From NCBI GenBank assembly GCA_913059205.1, contig CAJXRM010000005.1, positions 1 through 64,000 on the forward strand: 64,000 nucleotides of DNA. Direction: 5' to 3'. The notes beneath the pieces are model-generated. The model was not told the DNA's origin and did no database searches. It saw nothing but the letters and a program-made list of their open reading frames with translations. The position numbers were made by a program, and so were the translations under genes. Below are positions 18,346-26,546 of the stretch, piece after piece. Source of the DNA: an uncultured Flavobacteriales bacterium. Lineage in GTDB: Bacteria > Bacteroidota > Bacteroidia > Flavobacteriales_D > Crocinitomicaceae. Within the stretch, counting starts at the first letter, position 1. Each line of letters opens with the position of its first letter.

Positions 18346-18929
18346 AACGCATTTTTGACATTCTCGTGTCTTTGTTAATTCTGCTTTGCTTCTTGCCTTT
18401 CGGAATTCTCGTTTCAATTGCAATTCTTTTTGAAAGTAGAGGAGGAGTGTTTTATTTTCAAGAGCGAATCGGAAAGAATGGAATTCCGTTCAAGCTGTGG
18501 AAGTTCCGTTCTATGAGAAAGGATTCCGACAAATCAGGGAAATTGACAGTTGGGATGAGAGATCCACGTATTACGCGTTCAGGAATTTTTATTCGTAAAT
18601 ACAAGTTGGATGAGTTTCCTCAGTTCATCAATGTATTGAAAGGTGAAATGAGCATTGTTGGCCCACGTCCAGAAGTAAAAGAATATGTGGATTTATACAC
18701 GGAGGAACAACGCGAAATTCTAAATGTAAAACCGGGAATTACAGACTTGGCTTCATTGGAGTACTTTAAAGAAAATGAATTGCTTGGAAACTCTGCAGAT
18801 CCACAGAAAACGTATATCGAAGAGATAATGCCTGCGAAGATTGAATTGAATAAAAAGTACATTTCAAATCCGACAATTGGTGCCGATATTAAAATAATGT
18901 GGCAAACCTTCTTGAAGATTATTCGCTAA
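18342..18929 (+). CDS. Small polyprenyl-phosphate sugar-1-phosphate transferase (PglC/WcaJ C-domain type)
   Basis: 195 residues, the minimal monotopic phosphoglycosyl transferase. N-terminal re-entrant hydrophobic helix (LVSLLILLCFLPFGILVSIAI), followed by FYFQERIGKNGIPFKLWKFRSM, then RKYKLDEFPQFINVLKGEMS and VGPRPEVKEYV. The catalytic Asp-Glu pair is in KLDEFPQ. It moves a sugar-1-phosphate from UDP to undecaprenyl phosphate and so starts repeat-unit synthesis. Size and motifs match PglC, which handles di-N-acetylbacillosamine, consistent with the upstream acyl- and aminotransferase. Last gene of the locus; its stop directly abuts the convergent ZIP gene. Confidence 0.92.
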   Translation: MKRIFDILVSLLILLCFLPFGILVSIAILFESRGGVFYFQERIGKNGIPFKLWKFRSMRKDSDKSGKLTVGMRDPRITRSGIFIRKYKLDEFPQFINVLKGEMSIVGPRPEVKEYVDLYTEEQREILNVKPGITDLASLEYFKENELLGNSADPQKTYIEEIMPAKIELNKKYISNPTIGADIKIMWQTFLKIIR

Positions 18930-19664
18930 TTAGTGGATCATTATCGCAATCGCAAATCCCAATACAATACTTACTAACTTCAGAAAATTGAACTTGTGAT
19001 TCTCACTTGTTTCAAAAATGATAGTGGTGGAAATATGTAAGAACATCCCCACTACAATGGCTAAAATTAGGTTGAAATCATATCCTTCGAACGCTGTATT
19101 GGAGAAATAACCAAAAACTACGCCTGCAGGAGTCGTAACAGCAAAAAGCAATAACAATAGCCAAGCCGTGGTTTTTTTCAGATTGGCGGTAAATAAAAGT
19201 GTCATTAAGGCAATTGCAACAGGAAGCTGATGAAAGATAATTCCCATCAACAACGTTTGGTCGCCACTGTGCGAGTGGGTAGTTGCAATTTCATGTCCCA
19301 CAAACGGTGCTGCCAATGGAATTCCTTCCAAAAAGGAATGAACTCCCAATGAAATCATAATCGCCCAAGGAATTTTGCCCTTTCCATGATGATGCACGTG
19401 TCCGTGCTCAATACCACCAGAGAAAAATTCTAAAATCAATTGAATTAAGAATCCGAGCAATATATAAATTCCAATATTGTGTGTTGAATGCTCGTATAAT
19501 TCTGGTACAAAGTGAATAAAGGCGATAGAAAGTAGAAATCCTCCACTAAACGCAAGTAAAATTTTGATGATATTTTGCTTGTCCTTCTTTTCTAAAAATG
19601 CCACGATTACACCGCCAAGAAGCACCGAAATCATTAAAGACGAGATAATAAATGCAATTTCCAT
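18930..19664 (-). CDS. ZIP family divalent metal transporter
   Basis: 244 residues with eight hydrophobic segments. Between TM3 and TM4 there is a His-rich cytoplasmic loop (HGHVHHHGKGK). Metal-site motifs are visible: HFVPELYEHS, HSFLEGIPLAAPF (TM4 His and Glu) and HQLPVAIALMTLL (TM5 His). It is likely a zinc or iron importer of the inner membrane, similar in size to ZupT. It shares a 1-bp stop/start overlap with the upstream methyltransferase, so both are expressed from the promoter at about 20400. Its stop abuts the end of the polysaccharide locus head-on. Confidence 0.9.
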   Translation of the reverse strand: MEIAFIISSLMISVLLGGVIVAFLEKKDKQNIIKILLAFSGGFLLSIAFIHFVPELYEHSTHNIGIYILLGFLIQLILEFFSGGIEHGHVHHHGKGKIPWAIMISLGVHSFLEGIPLAAPFVGHEIATTHSHSGDQTLLMGIIFHQLPVAIALMTLLFTANLKKTTAWLLLLLFAVTTPAGVVFGYFSNTAFEGYDFNLILAIVVGMFLHISTTIIFETSENHKFNFLKLVSIVLGFAIAIMIH

Positions 19665-20395
19665 TAGATTTTTTGAGCAATTAAAATTAATCGATTCGAC
19701 TTCATTTTATCAAATGGAGATAAGTCGAAGTCGCCAAAAGTACGAAGAATTCTAAAACCTGATTGGCTTAGAATTTTGTCAAAAGCATCAAAAGTTAAGG
19801 CTTGTACACGTTCGGTGAAGTGAAAATCATTTCCTTGATCGTTAAATCGAATGTCCTTAAAAATGTGTTTACCGTCATATTTTCGTTCAATGTTAAAAAC
19901 AATACCGTCAATTGACTTTACTTCGTTCGCCACCAAGGAATCGACTGCTCGATGGATGTTCATGAAGTCGATTATTAAAAGCCCGTTTTCATCAAGCATT
20001 GAATTTACAGCATTTAAAACGCGCAAGTTATCGGATTCGTCATCAAAATAACCGAAACTGGTAAATAAATTGAACACTGCAGAAAAAGATCTTCCTTCAA
20101 TTTTTTCACGCATATCGTGAACAGCGAAAGTTAAATTGTCATTGCTGGACTTTGAGGCAATTTGAATACTGTTTGCCGATAAATCAACTCCAAGAACGTT
20201 GTAGCCTAATTCGTTGAGCGTCATTGAATGACGGCCTTTTCCACATGCCAAATCCAACAAGGAAGCGCCTTTAGGGATGTTCAATTCATGAATTAAATTT
20301 TCCACAAAGGATTTCGCTTCTTTTTCATCGCGATTTTGATAAAGGGTATGATAATAACTTGTGTCAAACCACGAGGCGAACCATTCATTTTTCAT
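19664..20395 (-). CDS. Class I SAM-dependent methyltransferase
   Basis: 243 residues. Motif I reads LLDLACGKGRHS with the acidic end of strand 2 in GVDLSANSI; motif III region AVFNLFTSFGYF; then a LLIIDFMN strand. The N-terminus (WFDTSYYHTLYQNRD) is typical of a Bacteroidota methyltransferase group often labelled as class I, with unknown small-molecule or tRNA substrates. Function beyond SAM binding cannot be read from the sequence. First gene of a two-gene unit with the ZIP transporter. A perfect -7 box ends only 4 nt before its ATG. Confidence 0.86.
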   Translation of the reverse strand: MKNEWFASWFDTSYYHTLYQNRDEKEAKSFVENLIHELNIPKGASLLDLACGKGRHSMTLNELGYNVLGVDLSANSIQIASKSSNDNLTFAVHDMREKIEGRSFSAVFNLFTSFGYFDDESDNLRVLNAVNSMLDENGLLIIDFMNIHRAVDSLVANEVKSIDGIVFNIERKYDGKHIFKDIRFNDQGNDFHFTERVQALTFDAFDKILSQSGFRILRTFGDFDLSPFDKMKSNRLILIAQKI

Positions 20396-20399
20396 TCTG

Positions 20400-20407
20400 C
20401 AAAGTTA
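20400..20407 (-). promoter_or_regulatory. -7 box of the methyltransferase/ZIP unit
   Basis: TAACTTTG on the minus strand matches TAnnTTTG. Four nucleotides (CAGA) separate it from the ATG at 20395, so a leaderless mRNA is predicted. I see no clean TTTG at the -33 position; that stretch overlaps the divergent SiaB promoter region. Confidence 0.5.
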
Positions 20408-20450
20408 CATTAACTTTTTATAGAGGTTTTAATTTATTCTACTATTTATG

Positions 20451-20458
20451 TATATTTG
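20451..20458 (+). promoter_or_regulatory. -7 box of the siaB-siaC-coaE unit
   Basis: TATATTTG matches TAnnTTTG exactly, with a T-rich block (20427-20431) about 20 nt upstream as a weak -33. The ATG follows 17 nt downstream. It is divergent from the methyltransferase promoter, with both boxes inside an 80-nt gap. Confidence 0.55.
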
Positions 20459-20475
20459 AGACAGTTTAACTACCT

Positions 20476-21027
20476 ATGGCACTAACTGAAGTTTATGATT
20501 TCTTTAAGCGAATGGAAGATGAGAAAATCATTCTTTCCTTTAAAGGCGAGCTATCGCCTGAGCTTTTGACTTCTATTCTGCACGTTTTAGAGAAAAAGAT
20601 TCACGAATTTAACTTCGTTCCTTTAAAACGGAAAAGAATATTCAATGTCCTGGTAGAATGTTTTCAAAACCTATATCATCACATCGATTCTGTAAAATTG
20701 GGAGACAATCCGGATGACGTCGAGAAATCGGCTCTAATCATTGTGAAATACATAGGGGAAAAGTTCATCGTTCGAACTGGAAATTACATCTATAATGTTG
20801 ATATTCCTGAATTGGAAAGAAAGCTGAAGAACGTGAATGAATTAAATACGGAAGAATTAAAATCGCTCTACCAAGCACAGTTAAAGAACGAAGAACGTTC
20901 TATTAAAGGCACTGCTGGATTAGGGTTTATAGATATTGCAAGAAAATCAAAAGGAAAACTGGATTATGAGTTTTTAGAATTGGATTCAGAATCGAGTTTC
21001 TTTTGTTTAAACGTCACAATTGAATAA
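20476..21027 (+). CDS. siaB: SiaB family protein kinase (DUF6272)
   Basis: 183 residues. The protein follows the SiaB/DUF6272 pattern: N-terminal helices with a FKGELSPELLTSIL segment, an N-box-like helix (VECFQNLYHHID) and a glycine-containing GTAGLGFIDIARKSKGK lid, characteristic of an atypical GHKL-type kinase. In the Pseudomonas SiaABCD system SiaB phosphorylates SiaC, and SiaC in its unphosphorylated form activates the diguanylate cyclase SiaD. Here the next gene is a SiaC homologue. No SiaA phosphatase or SiaD is present nearby. Confidence 0.82.
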   Translation: MALTEVYDFFKRMEDEKIILSFKGELSPELLTSILHVLEKKIHEFNFVPLKRKRIFNVLVECFQNLYHHIDSVKLGDNPDDVEKSALIIVKYIGEKFIVRTGNYIYNVDIPELERKLKNVNELNTEELKSLYQAQLKNEERSIKGTAGLGFIDIARKSKGKLDYEFLELDSESSFFCLNVTIE

Positions 21028-21037
21028 CACTAGAATT

Positions 21038-21421
21038 ATGAATAAATTTCACTTAGAAGGATCAGCAAAAACACCATTAATTGATTTTAATGGAGAAACA
21101 GGCGTATTGGAACTAAAAGGAAGGTCAATTCCTGAGAATTCTGTTGAATTTTTTCAACCGATTACGGCTTGGTTAGATGAATATGAAACATCTCCTAAAT
21201 CAGAAACTGTGATAGAAATGAAATTGGAATACTTCAATACTTCTTCATCTAAATGTATTTTGGATTTTTTCAAGAAATTGGAAAAAATGAACGGTGTTTC
21301 AACAAATGTTAAAGTAAACTGGTATTTTGAAACTGATGACGAAGATATGGCAGAAGCAGGTGAAGATTACCAAGCTATCGTTGAATTACCGTTTACAATT
21401 ATCGAAATCGACGAGATTTAG
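21038..21421 (+). CDS. siaC: SiaC family regulatory phosphoprotein (DUF1987)
   Basis: 127 residues with the DUF1987/SiaC fold pattern: FHLEGSAKTPLIDFN, VLELKGRSIPENSVEFFQP and the phospho-site block YFNTSSSKCILDFF. Counting from the ATG at 21038, the Thr in that block is residue 68, the same number as the phosphorylated Thr68 reported for Pseudomonas SiaC. This supports ATG 21038 over the upstream in-frame TTG at 21020. It lies 10 bp after siaB, and its stop codon overlaps the GTG start of coaE, forming one transcription unit. Expected to bind an output partner when unphosphorylated. Confidence 0.85.
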   Translation: MNKFHLEGSAKTPLIDFNGETGVLELKGRSIPENSVEFFQPITAWLDEYETSPKSETVIEMKLEYFNTSSSKCILDFFKKLEKMNGVSTNVKVNWYFETDDEDMAEAGEDYQAIVELPFTIIEIDEI

Positions 21422-22002
21422 TGCCTAAACGAATTGGAATTACAGGTGGAATCGGTGCTGGAAAAAGCACCGTTTCAAAAATTATTGAATCAATGGGATT
21501 CCCTGTTTTTAATTCTGATAATGAAGCAAAAAAAATCATCAATTTTCATCCTGAAGTCAAATCAGAACTGAGTGCTCTTTTTGGCAATTCGCTGTATGGC
21601 GATACTGGAATTGACAGAAAGAAGTTGGCGGAATTCGTTTTCAATGACCCTTCTTTGCGAGAAAAAGTGAATCAGATTGTTCATCCAAGAGTAAGGGCAG
21701 CATTTGACGACTTTGCACGTGCAAGCTCATCTGAGCTGGTATTCAATGAAGCTGCAATTCTTTTTGAAACAGGTGCGTACAAACAGTTTGAAGCGACAGT
21801 TTTAATTACTTGTCCTCTAGAATTACGCATGGAAAGACTTATTGCAAGAGATAATTCATCACGAGAAGAAATTGAAGCCCGAATGAATGCACAATGGGCA
21901 GACGATAAAAAGGAGAAGCTGGCAAGTTACACAATTGCCAATGATGAAAAAAAACCATTGATAAATCAAATTGAAAAGGTAATCTCGGACCTACTTAATT
22001 AA
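21421..22002 (+). CDS. coaE: Dephospho-CoA kinase
   Basis: 193 residues. P-loop GITGGIGAGKSTVSKI at the N-terminus, the substrate segment VFNSDNEAKKI, HPRVRAAFDDF, and the LID region RLIARDNSSREEIEARMNAQ. It phosphorylates dephospho-CoA, the last step of coenzyme A synthesis. The start is a GTG whose G is shared with the preceding siaC stop codon (TAGTG), and no closer ATG precedes the P-loop. The last 8 bp overlap the convergent membrane-protein gene. Confidence 0.94.
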   Translation: MPKRIGITGGIGAGKSTVSKIIESMGFPVFNSDNEAKKIINFHPEVKSELSALFGNSLYGDTGIDRKKLAEFVFNDPSLREKVNQIVHPRVRAAFDDFARASSSELVFNEAAILFETGAYKQFEATVLITCPLELRMERLIARDNSSREEIEARMNAQWADDKKEKLASYTIANDEKKPLINQIEKVISDLLN

Positions 22003-22648
22003 GTTCTTCGTAATCATCAAACTTGTCACTGTTCGAATTGGTGTCGTTACTGTTTGGTGGTCGATTTCCAACCTTCCCTCCGGAAAGCAAAAAAGTGAAG
22101 GTGTTCACCATTTTGAAAATCAGTGAAAGCAAGAAGAAGAATCCGATAACTTTAAAAATAAATCCAAAAACAGGTGTGTCCTCAATATTGATTATACTGT
22201 CATGAAACCATTTGGAAATTGGATTAGAGGCATATGTTGGAAAAAACCAAAAAGCTACAAATACAGCCAAAGCCAGGATGATAACAAGTGTTTCTGCTCT
22301 TAAATTAAAAGAGGCTTGTTTCTGTGGTAAGTTAGCACCAGCAATTTTAAAAAACATTGACCTATTTTGACTTTTTTGAAGCTTTCCTATGAAATAAGTA
22401 AGCAAAATCATTCCAGCAAAAATAACTTGGTTTAAGACGAACATACTCGAGTTACTGCTGTCTATGCAAAACAAAAAAGTAACGTCAGCGAGAAAGACAT
22501 ACTTTACTGCTTTAATGAAGTAAATTTCACCAAGCGCGCGTCTTCTTCCAGCACTCATTAAGAGAAGTCCTAGTTCAAAGATTCCCCACAAAAAGCCGTA
22601 AATCGCAAATACGACCCCTAGTCTAAATATAAAATCGAGTAAATTCAC
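21995..22648 (-). CDS. Hypothetical integral membrane protein
   Basis: 217 residues with about five hydrophobic helices (roughly residues 5-30, 48-60, 70-90, 115-135 and 160-190) and a C-terminal Asn/Asp/Ser-rich cytoplasmic tail ending in an acidic motif. No family recognised. The start is a GTG at 22648; a perfect -7 box (TAAATTTG) lies 4 nt upstream, so translation probably begins at the first or second transcribed codon. Convergent with coaE (8-bp overlap) and divergent from the S46 peptidase gene. Confidence 0.75.
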   Translation of the reverse strand: MNLLDFIFRLGVVFAIYGFLWGIFELGLLLMSAGRRRALGEIYFIKAVKYVFLADVTFLFCIDSSNSSMFVLNQVIFAGMILLTYFIGKLQKSQNRSMFFKIAGANLPQKQASFNLRAETLVIILALAVFVAFWFFPTYASNPISKWFHDSIINIEDTPVFGFIFKVIGFFFLLSLIFKMVNTFTFLLSGGKVGNRPPNSNDTNSNSDKFDDYEELN

Positions 22649-22652
22649 ACTG

Positions 22653-22660
22653 CAAATTTA
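22653..22660 (-). promoter_or_regulatory. -7 box of the 217-residue membrane protein gene
   Basis: TAAATTTG on the minus strand matches TAnnTTTG. The next four bases are CAGT and then the GTG start codon, the same geometry as the box at 20400. A TTTTC block about 20 nt upstream is a weak -33. On the plus strand, TATCTTTA (22671-22678) is a near-consensus box for the S46 gene. Confidence 0.5.
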
Positions 22661-22699
22661 ACAATCTCATTATCTTTAGCGAAAACAAAAATCAAAACA

Positions 22700-24838
22700 A
22701 TGAGAAGAATTTTTATTCTAACAGCTTTTTCACTAATAACCATCTTTAAATCTTTTGCCGAGGAGGGAATGTTAATTCCTTCATTAATTGGAGCATTTGA
22801 AGACGACATGAAAGCAATGGGCATGAGATTGTCCGCACAAGATATTTATGACGTAAATAATTCAAGTTTAAAGGATGCAATTATGCATTTTGGTGGCGGT
22901 TGTACGGCTGAGTTGGTTTCAGGTCAAGGATTGATGTTGACAAACCATCATTGTGGTTATTCACAAGTTCAAGCTCACTCATCGTTAGAGAATGATTATT
23001 TGAAATACGGTTTTTGGGCGAAAAATAAATCAGAGGAATTAAAAAACCCAGGTTTAACAGCTTCGCGTATCGTTCGCATTGAAGATGTTACGGCGTCAGT
23101 ATTTTTTGGAACAGAAGGATTAGAAGGATCAGCTAAACTCCTTAAAATGAAAGAGAATACGGATCAGTTAATTGCAGATGCAATGACGAACAATCATTTC
23201 GAAGCGGATGTTAAAGCATTTAATTATGGAAATGAGTTTTACATGATCGTAGAAGAAACATTTTTAGATGTACGTTTGGTTGGAACGCCACCAAATTCTA
23301 TAGGAAAGTTTGGAGGTGATACAGACAATTGGGTTTGGCCGCGTCATACAGGTGATTTCTCAGTGTTTCGCATCTATTCTGATGTAAATAATAAACCGAG
23401 TGAATACAGCGAATCGAATGTGCCTTATACACCATTGCATTTCTTGCCTGTTTCGGCAAAGAACCGTGTTCCTGGAGAGTTTACAATGGTTTATGGATTC
23501 CCAGGAACGACAGAACAACATTTAACTTCTGGAAATTTGCAATACATTATGGATATCGAACGTCCAGCTAGAATTGCAATGCGTGACAAGTCGATTAGTG
23601 TGATAGACGCAAGTATGCGCTCATCAGATTTAATTCGAATTCAGTATTCATCCAAACAAGCACGAATCGCAAATGGTTGGAAAAAGTGGATTGGACAATT
23701 AGGAGGCTTGAAAACGGTTGATGCACTTCAGATTAAATTAGATAGAGAAAAGGCATACAACGATATGGCAGCCACAAATGAAGAATGGAACAAGAAATAT
23801 GGTTCTGTTATTGGTGAAATGAACGCCTTAGTTGAGAAGTATAAAATGGCTGACTTTGGATATGTTATGTTTATCGAATACCAGTATGTTGGACCAGAAC
23901 TTTTCGGAAGAGCGAGAACAATTAGTAAGTTTTTGACAGAAATAGGCGATTTAGAAAAGAACGGCGGTTTAGCTGAAGCAAAGCAAGCTCAAATTGAAGG
24001 AGCTAAGGGTTTTTACAAGAATTACGATGAAGCCACGGATAAACAAATTTTTCAGTTATTAACGGAAGAGTATATTAATCGACTTGGAAAAGATAATGTT
24101 CCGGCGATTCTTCGAAGCAGTTCTCCTGAAGAATTGGCAAATGCAATTTATTCTAAATCTATTCTAACTAATCAGGCGCGTTTCGAGAAGTTTATGGCTA
24201 AAGCGAATTCAAAATCAATGGCTAAACTATTGAAGAAAGACCTTGGAGTTAAATTATGGAAAGAAACTGAAGAGACCTTTGTTAAAACGTATTTACCAGG
24301 TGCGCAAGAGTTTAAAGGACAAATGGATCAATTGCTTAAAACCTATGTTGCCGGTAAATTGGAAATGTTTCCAGATGAAGCACAATGGCCTGATGCAAAT
24401 TCAACTTTGAGAATTACCTATGGTAAGTTGGAAGGGTCAGCACCACACGATGGAATGCAGTATACAGAACATACAACCTTGGATGGAATTATAACTAAGA
24501 ATAATTCTGGAAATCCTGATTATGAATTGTTGCCAAGAATGCACGAATTAGCAAAAGCGAAAGATTACGGTGATTATGCACAAGACGGCGAGCTTTGGGT
24601 GTGTTTTACAGGCTCTAATCACACTACAGGAGGGAATTCAGGTTCGCCAGTTATCGATGCTGATGGAAACCTTTTGGGGTTGAATTTCGATAGAACATGG
24701 GAAAGCACAATGAGTGATTACATGTTTGACTCTTCACGATGTAGAAACATTACAGTTGATATCCGCTACGTAATGTGGGTAATGGATAGATATGCTGGAG
24801 CGAAGCACTTAGTCGATGAAATGACGATTGTGAGATAG
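22700..24838 (+). CDS. S46 family dipeptidyl-peptidase (DPP11-like)
   Basis: 712 residues with a signal peptide (IFILTAFSLITIFKSFAEE). The S46 serine protease catalytic triad is visible: His84 in TNHHCGY, Asp219 in RHTGDFSVFR and Ser647 in GGNSGSPV. Eighteen residues after the serine is Arg665 (LGLNFDRTWE). In characterised S46 enzymes this position is Arg in DPP11 (Asp/Glu at P1) and Gly in DPP7 (hydrophobic P1), so the sequence predicts acidic-residue specificity. It would release dipeptides from oligopeptides in the periplasm. No T9SS sorting domain. Near-normal length for the family. Confidence 0.93.
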   Translation: MRRIFILTAFSLITIFKSFAEEGMLIPSLIGAFEDDMKAMGMRLSAQDIYDVNNSSLKDAIMHFGGGCTAELVSGQGLMLTNHHCGYSQVQAHSSLENDYLKYGFWAKNKSEELKNPGLTASRIVRIEDVTASVFFGTEGLEGSAKLLKMKENTDQLIADAMTNNHFEADVKAFNYGNEFYMIVEETFLDVRLVGTPPNSIGKFGGDTDNWVWPRHTGDFSVFRIYSDVNNKPSEYSESNVPYTPLHFLPVSAKNRVPGEFTMVYGFPGTTEQHLTSGNLQYIMDIERPARIAMRDKSISVIDASMRSSDLIRIQYSSKQARIANGWKKWIGQLGGLKTVDALQIKLDREKAYNDMAATNEEWNKKYGSVIGEMNALVEKYKMADFGYVMFIEYQYVGPELFGRARTISKFLTEIGDLEKNGGLAEAKQAQIEGAKGFYKNYDEATDKQIFQLLTEEYINRLGKDNVPAILRSSSPEELANAIYSKSILTNQARFEKFMAKANSKSMAKLLKKDLGVKLWKETEETFVKTYLPGAQEFKGQMDQLLKTYVAGKLEMFPDEAQWPDANSTLRITYGKLEGSAPHDGMQYTEHTTLDGIITKNNSGNPDYELLPRMHELAKAKDYGDYAQDGELWVCFTGSNHTTGGNSGSPVIDADGNLLGLNFDRTWESTMSDYMFDSSRCRNITVDIRYVMWVMDRYAGAKHLVDEMTIVR

Positions 24839-24858
24839 AGATTATCTACTTTTAGAAA

Positions 24859-24890
24859 GCGCCATTCGAGAATTCGGATGGCGTTTTTTG
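24859..24890 (+). terminator. Intrinsic terminator of the S46 peptidase gene
   Basis: Stem CGCCATTCG (24860-24868) pairs with CGGATGGCG (24875-24883) with one G-T wobble and a 6-nt loop. Six T residues follow. It lies 20 bp after the stop codon. Confidence 0.85.
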
Positions 24891-24970
24891 TTGTGTTTTA
24901 GTTTTGATGTTACTGTTCAAAATGAGTATTAATTTTAAATCAAAGTGAATAAATTCGACAGTTGGCGCAT

Positions 24971-25002
24971 AAAAAAACCGATCAAATTGACCGGTTTTTT
25001 TA
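24971..25002 (-). terminator. Intrinsic terminator of lpd (potentially bidirectional)
   Basis: ACCGATCA (24977-24984) and TGACCGGT (24988-24995) form a hairpin with a 3-nt loop, flanked by an A-run on the left and a T-run on the right. On the minus strand the single mismatch becomes a G-U wobble, so it works best for lpd, whose stop is 20 bp away. Confidence 0.82.
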
Positions 25003-25022
25003 TATTTTCAGTTGATGCGTAT

Positions 25023-26426
25023 TTAAACATGCAATGCTCTATCATCAGTCGCAGCTAAAGCCGCTTCTTTTAATCCTTCTGAGTAAGTAGGGTGAGGGTG
25101 ACAGATTCGAGCAATATCTTCTGCAGAAGCGCGGAATTCCATTGCTGTTACAGCTTCCATAATTAAATCAGCAGCTCTAGCGCAAATCATGTGAACGCCA
25201 AGTACTTCATCTGTTTCCTTATCTGCAATCACTTTAATTGTTCCAGCAATATCCATACTAGCACGAGCTCTTCCTAATGCTTTGATAGGGAAGTTCCCGA
25301 TTTTAATTTCTTTTCCAGCAGCAACCAATTCTTGTTCTGTTTGACCGACTGAAGCAACTTCTGGCCATGTGTAAACAACACCTGGAATCAAATTATAATT
25401 CATGTGAGGTTTTTGTCCCGCTAATTGCTCAGCTATAAAAACACCTTCTTCTTCAGCTTTATGCGCCAACATTGGTCCACGAACAACATCTCCAATTGCG
25501 TAGATGTTTGGTACAGATGTTTGCAAATGATCGTTTACATCAATTTGTCCTCTGTTGTTTGCCACAAGTCCAACATTTTCTAAACCTAATCCTTCAGTAT
25601 ATGCTTTGCGCCCAACTGCAACTAAACAGTAATCAGCTTCCAGCGTAACTTCTTGGTCTTTCTTATTCAATGCAACAACTTTAACTCCTTTTCCGGTGTT
25701 TGTCACTTTTTGAACTTTATGGCTCAAGTGGAATTTGAATCCTTCTTTTTTCAGAACGCGTGTCAATTCTTTCGCCATTGTTACGTCCATTGTAGGAATA
25801 ATTGTATCCGCGAATTCAACTACTTCAACTTCCGTTCCTAAACGAGCGTACACAGATCCGAGCTCAAGACCGATAACACCACCACCAATAACTACCATGC
25901 GTTTTGGTATTTCAGTTAAGCTAAGCGCTTCTGTGGACGTAATAATACGTTTCTTGTCTGGTTCCATTCCTGGAAAAAAGTTTGGTTTTGATCCAGTTGC
26001 TAGTAAAATGTTTTTTGTGCTCAATAACGTTTCCTTTTTATCGGCTCCAACAACTTTTACTGTGTTTTTATCTACGAGTGAGCCTAGACCATGAAATACT
26101 TCAATTTTGTTTTTATCCATCAAGTACTTGATACCAGAACAAGTTTGTTCAACAACACTGTTCTTACGGGCAATCATTTGTTCGATATTCGCTTTTACAT
26201 CTTTCACATCAATTCCATGCTCTTTAAAATTGTGCGTTGCGTTATGAAAATGTTCAGATGAATCTAGTAATGCCTTTGAAGGTATACATCCAACATTTAA
26301 GCAAGTTCCTCCAAGGGTGTTGTATTTTTCTACTATGGCTGTTTTCATTCCCAATTGCGCGCAACGAATTGCAGCTACATATCCACCAGGACCCGAACCA
26401 ATAATTACGATATCAAAATTACTCAT
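25023..26426 (-). CDS. lpdA: Dihydrolipoyl dehydrogenase (E3)
   Basis: 467 residues, normal length. FAD motif IIGSGPGGYVAAI, redox-active disulfide Cys42/Cys47 in GGTCLNVGCIPSK, NAD motif VVIGGGVIGLELGSVYARLG, second FAD contact in AIGDVVRGPMLAHKAEEEG, and the C-terminal catalytic HPHPTYSEGLKEA. It reoxidises dihydrolipoamide in the 2-oxoacid dehydrogenase complexes and glycine cleavage. The lipoyl synthase gene lies about 5 kb away on the same strand. A -7 box (TAAATTTG, 26452-26445) gives an 18-nt leader; no good -33 is visible. Confidence 0.96.
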   Translation of the reverse strand: MSNFDIVIIGSGPGGYVAAIRCAQLGMKTAIVEKYNTLGGTCLNVGCIPSKALLDSSEHFHNATHNFKEHGIDVKDVKANIEQMIARKNSVVEQTCSGIKYLMDKNKIEVFHGLGSLVDKNTVKVVGADKKETLLSTKNILLATGSKPNFFPGMEPDKKRIITSTEALSLTEIPKRMVVIGGGVIGLELGSVYARLGTEVEVVEFADTIIPTMDVTMAKELTRVLKKEGFKFHLSHKVQKVTNTGKGVKVVALNKKDQEVTLEADYCLVAVGRKAYTEGLGLENVGLVANNRGQIDVNDHLQTSVPNIYAIGDVVRGPMLAHKAEEEGVFIAEQLAGQKPHMNYNLIPGVVYTWPEVASVGQTEQELVAAGKEIKIGNFPIKALGRARASMDIAGTIKVIADKETDEVLGVHMICARAADLIMEAVTAMEFRASAEDIARICHPHPTYSEGLKEAALAATDDRALHV

Positions 26427-26444
26427 GTTATAAAGTTTGTTTTA

Positions 26445-26452
26445 CAAATTTA
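26445..26452 (-). promoter_or_regulatory. -7 box of lpdA
   Basis: TAAATTTG on the minus strand, a full match to TAnnTTTG, 18 nt before the ATG at 26426. No TTG is found at the expected -33 distance, so the call is moderate. Confidence 0.42.
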
Positions 26453-26495
26453 TGATTTATGTTTTAATCGAGGGGTTAGAATTGATTTATTCGAC

Positions 26496-26528
26496 AAAAA
26501 AAAAGGGTCATTAAAAAATGACCCTTTT
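26496..26528 (-). terminator. Terminator of M43 protease copy A
   Basis: A perfect 12-bp stem, AAAAGGGTCATT (26501-26512) with AATGACCCTTTT (26517-26528), around a 4-nt A loop, followed on the minus strand by a T-run. The same hairpin occurs after copy B (28994-29021), so it was copied with the gene. Confidence 0.9.
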
Positions 26529-26546
26529 CACTAATGAGTGTAAAAA

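Noticed and set aside
18930-20395. Horizontal insertion of the ZIP/methyltransferase pair
   Set aside because: Base composition, promoter type and tight stop-to-stop packing with neighbours look native; no repeats or integrase nearby.
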